This document shows, piece by piece, positions 1 through 6,044 of a stretch of 6,143 bases of DNA (its first letter is position 1; every line of letters begins with the position of its first letter). Below the pieces are notes generated by a model. That model searched no databases and had not been told where the DNA came from. It worked only from the letters and a program-made list of their open reading frames with translations. The position numbers were made by a program, and so were the translations under genes. The DNA is from Flavobacteriales bacterium UBA2040 (GTDB lineage: Bacteria; Bacteroidota; Bacteroidia; Flavobacteriales_D; Crocinitomicaceae), in assembly GCA_002332715.1 (NCBI GenBank), contig DDBE01000083.1, forward strand, positions 1 to 6,143, given 5' to 3'.

Positions 1-648
1 ACATTGGAAGTTCTCGATAACATTTCTGAAAATACGGACGATTTATGGTTGAGGTGGGCTGCGATAATGCACGACATTGCCAAAGCACCAACCAAACGAT
101 TCGATCAAAAAGTGGGATGGACTTTCCACGGACACGAAGATTTAGGTGCTCGAATGACACCGAAAATTTTTACACGATTGAAATTGCCTCTCGATCACAA
201 AATGAAATTCGTTCAAAAAATGGTGCGCTTGCATTTGCGTCCAATATCTCTGGTACATGACCATGTAAGCGATTCTGCAGTGCGACGTCTACTTTTCGAA
301 GCTGGAGATGATATCGAATCTTTGATGACTCTGTGCAATGCAGATATTACCTCTAAGAACGAAATGAAAGTCAAGAAATTCAAGAAGAATTTTGAAAATG
401 TCGTTCAGAAGATGAAAGATATCGAACAGAAAGATCATGTGCGTAATTTCCAACCTCCAATAAGCGGCGAATTAATAATGAAGATTTTTGATTTGGGACC
501 ATGCGCCCATATTGGAAACATTAAGGCCGACATAAAAGAGGCTATTTTGGATGGTGAGATTCCAAATGAATACGAAGCGGCATACAAATTGATGCTGGAA
601 TTAGGTACTAAAATTGGGTTAAAAGCGTCTGATTCAGCAAGCAAATAG
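1..648 (+). CDS. cca: CCA tRNA nucleotidyltransferase, C-terminal part (5' end outside window)
   Basis: This is the C-terminal 215 codons of a class II CCA-adding enzyme, which adds or repairs the 3' CCA end of tRNAs in the cytoplasm. The reading frame is open from base 1 with no convincing start, so the gene enters from the left. The nucleotidyltransferase head, roughly the first half of a protein usually around 450-480 residues long, is missing from the window. What remains is the HD domain (HD dyad at window codons 24-25 in [13 protein letters not shown], then FHGHED at 42-47) and the C-terminal RNA-binding part, with [10 protein letters not shown] at about 95-104 and the [13 protein letters not shown] segment before the end. 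HD domains in this family can carry metal-dependent phosphohydrolase activity; whether this one does is unknown. The next gene starts 48 nt downstream on the same strand. Family assignment rests on recognising the Bacteroidota-type sequence and is secure; the partial state is certain. Confidence 0.9.
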   Translation, partial: TLEVLDNISENTDDLWLRWAAIMHDIAKAPTKRFDQKVGWTFHGHEDLGARMTPKIFTRLKLPLDHKMKFVQKMVRLHLRPISLVHDHVSDSAVRRLLFEAGDDIESLMTLCNADITSKNEMKVKKFKKNFENVVQKMKDIEQKDHVRNFQPPISGELIMKIFDLGPCAHIGNIKADIKEAILDGEIPNEYEAAYKLMLELGTKIGLKASDSASK

Positions 649-661
649 CCGAATAATATTG

Positions 662-669
662 TAAATTTG
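662..669 (+). promoter_or_regulatory. Possible promoter -7 element (TAAATTTG)
   Basis: TAAATTTG matches the Bacteroidota -7 consensus TAnnTTTG exactly and lies 27 nt before the start codon of the acidic-tail gene, in the 48-nt gap after cca. Transcription would begin around 674-677. No TTG/TTTG element is seen about 20 nt upstream, so only half of the expected promoter is present. It may provide an internal start for the downstream four-gene unit, or it may be chance in AT-rich sequence. Confidence 0.35.
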
Positions 670-696
670 TAACACCCAAGCAAGGGGCCAATTGAA

Positions 697-1248
697 ATGA
701 AGGGATTAAAATTTAGAGTTCTACTCGATAGTGAACAAAGCCAAGAAGTTTTTCGTGATATTCTAGTAAGCACCGAAGATACTTTTGAAGTGTTTTATGA
801 AACGATAAAAAAGTCATTCAACTTCGCTGGACAAGAAATGGCTTCTTTTTATGTCTCCAATGAAGATTGGGATAAGGGCCATGAAATCAGCTGGATGGAC
901 ATGAGGTATGATGAGTCTGACAAGGCGGACGAGCTCCCCACGGTTATGGCAACTGCCAAAATGAAAGATTTCATTTCTGACGGAGATCAAAAGTTTATTT
1001 TGGTATATGACTTTCTACGCATGTGGATTTTCCTAATCGAATTAATTGGTTACCAAGATGATGCGCCTAATTCCCCCGTGGTTTTAATGGCAATTGGCGA
1101 GGCCCCACTTGAAGATTCTAAACCGATTTCTAATGAGATTTTTGGTGGAGATGATGATTCCGATGACGACGACGACTTTGGTTTCGATGATATGGAAGAT
1201 GGCTTCGATGAAGAAGATTTTAGCAATTTTGATGATTTTGAAATTTAA
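697..1248 (+). CDS. pRiA4b ORF-3-like family protein with acidic C-terminal tail
   Basis: This 183-residue cytosolic protein reads as a Bacteroidota member of the plasmid pRiA4b ORF-3-like family, which databases sometimes label 'IS1096 element passenger TnpR family'. The biochemical role is unknown. Residues 1-135 form the conserved domain: the opening strand KFRVLLD, the VFRDILVS segment (about 18-25), a helix around 29-41, and the YDFLRMWIFLIELIGY segment at 104-119. The tail from 151 to 183 is extremely acidic, with 19 Asp/Glu in 33 residues including a run of five Asp (156-160), and is presumably disordered. The start is preceded by AAGGGG about 10 nt upstream, a plausible ribosome site. 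The stop overlaps the next start (TAATG), implying translational coupling to the methyltransferase. In many Bacteroidota this family sits near tRNA-processing genes (cca, miaA, from memory), and here cca is directly upstream. The transposon-derived name should not be read as evidence of a mobile element. Confidence 0.8.
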   Translation: MKGLKFRVLLDSEQSQEVFRDILVSTEDTFEVFYETIKKSFNFAGQEMASFYVSNEDWDKGHEISWMDMRYDESDKADELPTVMATAKMKDFISDGDQKFILVYDFLRMWIFLIELIGYQDDAPNSPVVLMAIGEAPLEDSKPISNEIFGGDDDSDDDDDFGFDDMEDGFDEEDFSNFDDFEI

Positions 1249-1967
1249 TGGAAGGTAAAAAATGGGGCGACCCTATCGGAAAAGGAATATTAGATTACGC
1301 TGAAAATCGCCGTCCTGGAGACATCATCGTAATGTCTGACATATGTGACGATGACATAATTCCTTTGGAAGTTTTGTTCCGCAAATTTGACGAAATGCCA
1401 GAATTAGAAAAACGCGCCTTGGAAGAATGTGACGGAAAAGTGCTCGATGTTGGCGCTGGTGCTGGTGCTCATACAACACATTTGATAAAAGAACTAGATA
1501 TGGATGTTCAATGCATCGAAATTTCTCCTGGAGCGGTAGAATATTTGCAAGAAGCCGAAATTCCAGTTCGTCAGATTAACTTCTTCGATGTTAAGGATGA
1601 AAAATACGATACCGTTTTAATGCTTATGAATGGAATCGGCATTGCAGGAACTCTTTCAAACCTAGAGAAAACCTTGCTTCACGCAAAATCACTTTTGACG
1701 CCCAGCGGGAAAATAATTTGTGATTCCTCCGATATAAAATACTTGTATGAAGATGAAGACGGCTCAATGTTGGTCAATCTAAATGCGGAATACTACGGAA
1801 ATTTTCGATTTAAGATGAAGTATAAATCAGAAGTTGGAACTTGGTTCGATTGGCTGTATGTAGATTTCGATACTCTTTTTCGAATAGCAAAAAAGGTAGG
1901 CCTTCACGCCAGCAAACTGTACGATGAGGACGATCATTTTCTGACTGAAATAAAAGTAGCTGAATAA
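1248..1967 (+). CDS. Class I SAM-dependent methyltransferase
   Basis: This predicted soluble 239-residue protein has a Rossmann-fold S-adenosylmethionine-binding domain. Motif I is VLDVGAGAGAH at residues 65-75, where the glycines bind SAM. The acidic residue ending strand beta2, which normally contacts the ribose hydroxyls, is E91 in CIEIS. The motif IV region is YDTVLMLMNGIGIAGTL at about 120-136. A conserved later block, DSSDIKYLYEDEDG, lies at 159-172, and a WFDWLYVDFDTL block at 199-210. The first 60 residues form an N-terminal extension (GDPIGKGILDY, then an SDICDDDIIPLEVLFR segment) that I recognise from a common Bacteroidota methyltransferase family. The substrate cannot be told; the motif IV position has MNGIG rather than NPPY or DPPY, so N6-adenine or glutamine methylation is not suggested. 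Its ATG overlaps the previous stop by one base, and its stop abuts the next ATG with no gap. Confidence 0.88.
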   Translation: MEGKKWGDPIGKGILDYAENRRPGDIIVMSDICDDDIIPLEVLFRKFDEMPELEKRALEECDGKVLDVGAGAGAHTTHLIKELDMDVQCIEISPGAVEYLQEAEIPVRQINFFDVKDEKYDTVLMLMNGIGIAGTLSNLEKTLLHAKSLLTPSGKIICDSSDIKYLYEDEDGSMLVNLNAEYYGNFRFKMKYKSEVGTWFDWLYVDFDTLFRIAKKVGLHASKLYDEDDHFLTEIKVAE

Positions 1968-2852
1968 ATGAAGCCGATTATTTCCATTTTTTTTACTTTA
2001 CTTTTTACCTTTTTATTCGCTCAAGGACAGGAAATTGATCCTAATGATTTACACAATTTATTTTGGAAAATTGAACATCCTGACAGCAAAAAGGTTGGGT
2101 ATTTGTATGGAACAATTCATCTTATAGACAAAGATAAATTTGTGCTTCCAAAAGAAGTGAAGAAAAGAATCAGCAAAGCAGATGTTTTGTGCGTTGAAAT
2201 TGAAGAATTGCAAGATCAAGAAAAGGCAATGGAATTATCCATTATGAAAGAAGGTCATATGACGGACATTTTGTCGAAAGTGCAACGTGATTCTGTTTAC
2301 CATTATACAAAGACTGAATTTGGAATGGACTCGGCAACTTATGAGAAATTGATGGGCAAATTCAAACCACTCGTTTTTTCTCAACTTGCTTTCGCTAAAT
2401 TATTGACTTCCACCAAAAGTTATGACCTCACAATAAGCGCTCTTGCAAAAGAAAACGACATTCCAGTGGTAGGGTTTGAAACTTTGGAAGAACAAATGGG
2501 CTTTTTCGATTCTATGTCTGATGAACTCAAGGTTGAATTGATCATGCAGACCGTCTGTAAAAACGATTCAAGTGAACAGGAATGGGAAAAAATGCAGAAT
2601 CATTATTTGGACCAAAATCTTCCTGAATTGCTCAAATTCGGTGAGTTCAAAGGTGAAATGTCTACATTTATGAATACCACTATCAGCGAGAATAGAAACG
2701 TAACATGGGTAACTAAATTAGATCAAGAGTTCGACAAAAATGATTTATTCATTGCAGTTGGAGCTGCACATCTGCAAGGTGATAAAGGACTTGTTAATCT
2801 TTTAATGTCAAAGGGATATGTTCTTACTCCTATATCCATCCAGTTAAACTAA
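1968..2852 (+). CDS. Secreted TraB/GumN (TIKI-like) family protein
   Basis: This 294-residue exported protein belongs to the TraB/GumN family, related to the animal TIKI metalloproteases. The N-terminus has a signal peptide (hydrophobic stretch at about 3-17, ISIFFTLLFTFLF) with likely cleavage after FLFA18, leaving Gln19 as the mature first residue, a common Bacteroidota pattern. Both hallmark GxxH motifs are present: GTIH at 48-51 (in YLYGTIHLIDKD) and GAAH at 265-268 (in FIAVGAAHLQGDKG). Other family positions include VEIEE at 76-80, ETLEEQ at 171-176 and the RNVTW segment at 243-247. In TIKI proteins the paired GxxH motifs are proposed metal ligands for proteolysis, so a periplasmic or surface metalloprotease is a reasonable but untested inference. 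There is no lipobox, so it is probably periplasmic or outer-membrane associated by other means. It is sandwiched between the methyltransferase (0 nt) and the FKBP lipoprotein (5 nt). Confidence 0.88.
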   Translation: MKPIISIFFTLLFTFLFAQGQEIDPNDLHNLFWKIEHPDSKKVGYLYGTIHLIDKDKFVLPKEVKKRISKADVLCVEIEELQDQEKAMELSIMKEGHMTDILSKVQRDSVYHYTKTEFGMDSATYEKLMGKFKPLVFSQLAFAKLLTSTKSYDLTISALAKENDIPVVGFETLEEQMGFFDSMSDELKVELIMQTVCKNDSSEQEWEKMQNHYLDQNLPELLKFGEFKGEMSTFMNTTISENRNVTWVTKLDQEFDKNDLFIAVGAAHLQGDKGLVNLLMSKGYVLTPISIQLN

Positions 2853-2857
2853 ACACC

Positions 2858-3316
2858 ATGAACCGATCATTAAAATTTCTAGTCGCATTATTTTCTATGG
2901 TACTTATCCTTTCCGCTTGCACTGGATATTCAAACTCCCAAAAAAAAGCCTTTGATGAAAAATTACAAGTTTTCATGAAAAAAGAAAACTTACAATTAAC
3001 TAAAACAAGTTCAGGTGTTTATTATAAAATTGTAACCAAAGGAAAAGGACCCATCATCAAATACAACGATAAAATTAGGGTGATGTACACGGGTAAAAAT
3101 ATGGATGGGACAGTCTTCGACGAAAAAACAACACCAATCGAATTCAACCTAAAAAACCTATTGCCTGCTTGGAAAGAAATCTTGATTAGACAACCTGCTG
3201 GAAGTATTTTTTATATAGCTACTCCGCCACAAATGGGGTATGGATCTCAACAAGTCGGAGATTTACTGCCGAACAGTTGTCTTTTCTTTGAAATCAAGGT
3301 TATGTCAACTTTATAA
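2858..3316 (+). CDS. FKBP-type peptidyl-prolyl cis-trans isomerase lipoprotein
   Basis: This 152-residue lipoprotein should catalyse cis-trans isomerisation of X-Pro bonds in exported proteins. The N-terminus has a lipoprotein signal peptide with lipobox LSAC, lipidated Cys21, followed by a polar linker (TGYSNSQ). A short helical stretch at 28-45 precedes the FKBP domain at about 52-151. Aligning by eye with FKBP12, most pocket residues are kept: Tyr in VMYTGK (Y77), Phe-Asp in TVFDE (F87, D88), F96, Trp in LPAWKEIL (W105), Tyr in MGYG (Y128) and Phe in LFFEI (F144). The usual VIPGW is LLPAW and the usual IPPNS is LLPNS, both mild changes. Retention of these residues suggests an active isomerase. 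With no retention signal decoded, inner- versus outer-membrane location is open. It begins 5 nt after the TraB-like gene, consistent with the two acting together in the envelope; no hairpin terminator is visible after its stop. Confidence 0.9.
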   Translation: MNRSLKFLVALFSMVLILSACTGYSNSQKKAFDEKLQVFMKKENLQLTKTSSGVYYKIVTKGKGPIIKYNDKIRVMYTGKNMDGTVFDEKTTPIEFNLKNLLPAWKEILIRQPAGSIFYIATPPQMGYGSQQVGDLLPNSCLFFEIKVMSTL

Positions 3317-3346
3317 ATCTTCACCTTGACTTATTGACTATTTTAC

Positions 3347-3377
3347 TTGCCTTAACCAATACAAAACTCTACTTTTG
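3347..3377 (+). promoter_or_regulatory. Likely sucD promoter (TTG-N20-TACTTTTG)
   Basis: A TTG at 3347-3349 and TACTTTTG at 3370-3377, separated by 20 nt, match both halves of the Bacteroidota primary-sigma promoter (-33 TTG and -7 TAnnTTTG) at typical spacing. Transcription would start near 3382-3385, leaving a short AT-rich leader of about 25 nt before the sucD ATG. This is the best promoter match I found in the window and explains how sucD can be expressed separately from the four-gene unit upstream. It was identified by eye without scoring against background. Confidence 0.65.
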
Positions 3378-3409
3378 AACTCGATTTTTAAACAGACAAT
3401 ATAACACAA

Positions 3410-4288
3410 ATGAGCGTACTCGTTAATAAAGATTCCAAAGTAATTGTTCAAGGATTCACTGGAAGTGAAGGAACTTTTCATGCTGGTCAAATGATTGAAT
3501 TCGGAACCAACGTTGTTGGAGGTGTTACTCCCGGTAAAGGTGGTACTTCTCATCTTGACCGCCCAGTGTTTAATACAGTTTCTGACGCTGTTAAAAAAAC
3601 GGGAGCTGATGTTTCGATTATTTTCGTTCCGCCTGCATTTGCAGCCGACGCTATCATGGAATCAGCTGCTGCTGGTATCAAAGTAATTGTTTGTATCACG
3701 GAAGGAATTCCTGTTGCAGACATGGTAAAAGCAAAAGAGTATTTGCATGGATTGGATACAAGATTGATTGGACCAAATTGTCCGGGAGTCATTACTGCTG
3801 GTGAAGCGAAGGTGGGCATTATGCCAGGATTCGTTTTCACAAAAGGAAAAATTGGAATTGTTTCAAAATCAGGAACTTTGACTTATGAAGCAGCTGATCA
3901 AGTGGTGAAAGCTGGCTTAGGAATTACAACTGCAATTGGAATTGGTGGTGATCCAATTATTGGAACAACTACTAAAGAAGCAGTTGAATTATTAATGAAT
4001 GATCCAGACACAGACGGAATCGTCATGATTGGAGAAATTGGCGGAAACCTTGAAGCAATTGCTGCTCGATGGATTAAAGACAATGCTAGAAAACCAGTAG
4101 TTGGATTTATCGCAGGTGAAACAGCTCCAAAAGGGCGAACAATGGGTCACGCCGGTGCAATCGTAGGTGGTGATGATGATACCGCAGAAGCAAAAAAACG
4201 CATCATGCGCGAATGTGGAATTCACGTGGTTGATTCTCCAGCTCAAATTGGTCAAAAAATGAAAGAAATTTTGGGCGTTACTGCTTAA
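3410..4288 (+). CDS. sucD: Succinate--CoA ligase (ADP-forming) subunit alpha
   Basis: Alpha subunit of succinyl-CoA synthetase, which with the beta subunit SucC interconverts succinyl-CoA and succinate with substrate-level phosphorylation in the TCA cycle. At 292 residues it has the normal family length (about 290). The CoA-binding Rossmann domain fills roughly 1-125, with [13 protein letters not shown] at 16-28, the [10 protein letters not shown] loop at 36-45 and GPNCPGVI at 121-128. The ligase domain follows with SKSGTLTYE at 152-160, [10 protein letters not shown] at 177-186 and GEIGG at 208-212. The active-site phosphohistidine is His247 in [10 protein letters not shown] (E. coli His246), and E209 corresponds to E. 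coli Glu208. All are intact, so the enzyme should be functional. No sucC lies in the window, so the beta subunit must be encoded elsewhere. The gene has its own strong promoter candidate upstream and an intrinsic terminator 18 nt after its stop, so it looks like a single-gene transcription unit. Confidence 0.97.
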   Translation: MSVLVNKDSKVIVQGFTGSEGTFHAGQMIEFGTNVVGGVTPGKGGTSHLDRPVFNTVSDAVKKTGADVSIIFVPPAFAADAIMESAAAGIKVIVCITEGIPVADMVKAKEYLHGLDTRLIGPNCPGVITAGEAKVGIMPGFVFTKGKIGIVSKSGTLTYEAADQVVKAGLGITTAIGIGGDPIIGTTTKEAVELLMNDPDTDGIVMIGEIGGNLEAIAARWIKDNARKPVVGFIAGETAPKGRTMGHAGAIVGGDDDTAEAKKRIMRECGIHVVDSPAQIGQKMKEILGVTA

Positions 4289-4306
4289 ATTCAAAAGATT
4301 TGATTG

Positions 4307-4341
4307 AACGGAGGGTCTTAATATAGTTCCTCCGTTTTTTT
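4307..4341 (+). terminator. Intrinsic terminator after sucD
   Basis: An 8-bp perfect stem, AACGGAGG at 4307-4314 paired with CCTCCGTT at 4329-4336, encloses a 14-nt loop and runs directly into seven T residues (4335-4341). The stem is much richer in G+C than the surrounding sequence. Its position 18 nt after the sucD stop and its orientation fit Rho-independent termination of sucD transcripts. Confidence 0.85.
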
Positions 4342-4398
4342 ATGTCATCATTTTTTTTCAATTTAATCATTTAGTTTTTTTTGCATGAAATTCTTTTC

Positions 4399-4406
4399 TT
4401 AATTTG
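4399..4406 (+). promoter_or_regulatory. Weak candidate -7 element for the lipoprotein gene (TTAATTTG)
   Basis: TTAATTTG matches the Bacteroidota TAnnTTTG consensus except at the second position. A TTG at 4381-4383 lies upstream, but the 15-nt spacing is short. Because an efficient-looking terminator separates this gene from sucD, some promoter must lie in 4342-4442, and this is the best site I can see. Transcription would start near 4411-4414, just at or inside the first of two palindromes. Confidence 0.3.
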
Positions 4407-4411
4407 CAGCC

Positions 4412-4438
4412 CTGATAATCAGCAAGGTAAAATTTTAC
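4412..4438. repeat. Two adjacent palindromes in the leader of the lipoprotein gene
   Basis: CTGATAATCAG (4412-4422) is a perfect 5-bp inverted repeat around a single A, and GTAAAATTTTAC (4427-4438) is a perfect 12-nt palindrome. They are 4 nt apart and end 4 nt before the ATG at 4443. Neither has a loop suited to a stable RNA hairpin, so if functional they are more likely DNA-binding sites for a dimeric regulator overlapping the transcription start. Short AT-rich palindromes also occur by chance in such sequence, so function is only suggested by position. Confidence 0.4.
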
Positions 4439-4442
4439 ACTT

Positions 4443-5372
4443 ATGAGAATAAGATTACAAGTAGCATTGCCTCTCCTTTTTACAACTATAATTTCATGCA
4501 CTTCGGATACCGATACATCTAAAAAAAATGAATCTACTTTAACCAAAAGCGAAGGTTCGTGTGAGACTTTATGGGCAAATATGGCGCCTGAAAAAACGTC
4601 GAAAATAGGGCTATTAAAGGAGGTTTTAAGCGAAAACAAAGAACTTGCAGGAGACAACAAAAAATTAATACAAGGTCTTCTAGATAAATTAGAAGCTACG
4701 ATTGATGCTGCTGATTTAATTATGGCTATTGATGAACCTTTGTTCCCTATTTATCGATTGAAGAAAAATCAAATTGGAATTATACGCAAAGCTGGTTCGA
4801 TGGAAATAGACGGTGAGTTTATAGACAATGCAAAAGAACATGAAATCCTGCAAGAGAACTTTGCGTATCAGAGTATAGATAGCATGGGTGTTTTGGTCAA
4901 TTTTCCGGAAGAGTTTTCAGAATTATTCAACGACAATCCTCCATCGATCAACTATTATTCAATATCCCGAAAATCTCGATGTAAGCTGAAAAGTTTGAGT
5001 TTTCTGGACGATCAATGCCTGACGTACTACCAATATGACCTGAACTTGACTGATGCACAAAATAAGGACAGTATACTTTTCGGTTCAAAACTATCGCTCG
5101 ATCTCGATTTTGGTTCTTTTCCAGAAATTGACAAAGCATTGAAATCACAATACACTGGAAATTGCATGGATTGTCCAAGTAATTATCCCGATCAAAAAAC
5201 ATTCGCCAATCTAAAAGGAACGACCAATGTTTACTTCACTTTTGCTGATTCGTTTCCAGTGAACACAAAACTTGCTGCTCCCTCACGTTCACTTGTGATG
5301 AAAAAGAAAGACGGTAAAATAATTACCCTATGGTCATCTGAACTAGATCTTTCTGGTTGCGGCTGCAATTAG
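4443..5372 (+). CDS. Cysteine-containing lipoprotein of unknown family
   Basis: I do not recognise this 309-residue protein. The N-terminus MRIRLQVALPLLFTTIISC has a positively charged start, a hydrophobic core and a lipobox-like IISC with Cys19 as the predicted lipidated residue, followed by a Ser/Thr/Asp/Lys-rich linker to about 38. Residues 54-95 look helical and charged (possible short coiled coil); the remainder alternates predicted strands with acidic loops. Apart from Cys19 there are seven cysteines: C40, C180, C192, a CxxC at 241-244 (CMDC), and a CxC at 306-308 just before the last residue. This pattern suggests disulfides or metal binding in the envelope; no thioredoxin-like fold is apparent around the CxxC. 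No transmembrane segment follows the signal. It is monocistronic by appearance: a terminator lies upstream and a convergent gene overlaps its stop codon by 4 nt. The start is set by the signal peptide beginning right at this Met. Confidence 0.75.
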   Translation: MRIRLQVALPLLFTTIISCTSDTDTSKKNESTLTKSEGSCETLWANMAPEKTSKIGLLKEVLSENKELAGDNKKLIQGLLDKLEATIDAADLIMAIDEPLFPIYRLKKNQIGIIRKAGSMEIDGEFIDNAKEHEILQENFAYQSIDSMGVLVNFPEEFSELFNDNPPSINYYSISRKSRCKLKSLSFLDDQCLTYYQYDLNLTDAQNKDSILFGSKLSLDLDFGSFPEIDKALKSQYTGNCMDCPSNYPDQKTFANLKGTTNVYFTFADSFPVNTKLAAPSRSLVMKKKDGKIITLWSSELDLSGCGCN

Positions 5373-6040
5373 TCGTAAGAACTACTTGAACCTTCTTGGG
5401 CGCTATAGTCTGAAAAGGATTGATCGCTTTCATAATAGTAAATCATCACCTGAGCTACATCACGAAGAAAATTGATTTTGCCTACTTCAAAACGATTAAT
5501 ATTTAAACCAGTTCGCGCCACCAAATCAGCCATCATTTCATCATAGCTTTCTGGCTTAATGAGATCAATTCGCTCATAAACTATCGTTTTTCTAGTTTCA
5601 TGTTTCAACAACCATAAATACTCAAGTCCAGCCGTTAAAAGAATCATTACTCCATTTACAACAATCACCTCTAACAAGGAGATATTGTTGCTCGCCAAGG
5701 AATTTATCACAGAAAGTCCAATCACCAAAAACAAATAGGTCATTTCCTTTATTTCCACTGTATTGGTTCGGTAACGGATGATGCCGAAAATGGCGAACAA
5801 CCCCAGCCCCATTCCCGTATCTATGTCTAGTTTTTTCAAAGAGAAACAGATGAAAAAAGTAATTATACCAATGATATAATAGGTAAACAAATAATCTTTA
5901 CGCTTGGTTTTCGGATAGTATAAATACCGTATGACCACGGTCAAAACGAACAAATTTATTGCTAGTCTCATCAACAGCGTATATACATCGGTATCAAAAA
6001 ATACCCATCCTAAACTGTCCTCAATTGCTTTTCCGCTCAT
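5369..6040 (-). CDS. DUF4956 family integral membrane protein
   Basis: This 223-residue inner-membrane protein matches the DUF4956 family by its core motif: GLFAIFGIIRYRT at 80-92 followed by EIKEMTYLF at 96-104, and a conserved Asn in VIGLSVINSLAS (about 106-117). I see probable membrane segments at about 19-41, 50-68, 100-116 and 121-142, with the Arg-rich core motif at the membrane surface or as a re-entrant element between the second and third. Residues 145-205 form a soluble, probably cytoplasmic domain (ERIDLIKPESYDEMMADLVAR and following), and the end is a Ser-rich tail (SSSS at 218-221). The molecular role of the family is not established; in many bacteria it neighbours a VTC-domain polyphosphate polymerase, and here the upstream minus-strand gene, 4 nt away, has a C-terminus that fits one. 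An accessory role in membrane-linked polyphosphate metabolism is therefore inferred, not shown. Its stop overlaps the convergent lipoprotein gene by 4 nt. Confidence 0.88.
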   Translation of the reverse strand: MSGKAIEDSLGWVFFDTDVYTLLMRLAINLFVLTVVIRYLYYPKTKRKDYLFTYYIIGIITFFICFSLKKLDIDTGMGLGLFAIFGIIRYRTNTVEIKEMTYLFLVIGLSVINSLASNNISLLEVIVVNGVMILLTAGLEYLWLLKHETRKTIVYERIDLIKPESYDEMMADLVARTGLNINRFEVGKINFLRDVAQVMIYYYESDQSFSDYSAQEGSSSSYD

Positions 6041-6044
6041 GCTT

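Noticed and set aside
435..773. Antisense open frame across the cca end and the start of the next gene
   Set aside because: It is opposite two well-supported coding regions and its translation resembles no family.
697..1248. Possible mobile-element gene, because the family is sometimes named after pRiA4b ORF-3 or an IS1096 passenger
   Set aside because: There are no terminal inverted repeats, target duplications or transposase nearby, and the gene is embedded in an ordinary tight gene cluster. The name is historical.
1452..1469. Triplicate GGYGCT repeat (GGCGCT GGTGCT GGTGCT)
   Set aside because: It encodes the Gly-Ala-Gly-Ala of methyltransferase motif I and is explained by protein constraint.
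3550..4294. Several open frames antisense to sucD
   Set aside because: They are shadows of a strongly conserved gene; their translations are low-information and rich in Ser/Ile/Pro.
4342..4442. Small RNA or riboswitch in the gap after the sucD terminator
   Set aside because: The stretch is poly-T and AT-rich with no stable multi-helix structure that I can fold by eye; only the two short palindromes stand out.
4367..4660. Minus-strand open frame across the lipoprotein leader and N-terminus
   Set aside because: It overlaps a plus-strand signal peptide and lipobox that make much better sense, and its translation is not recognisable.
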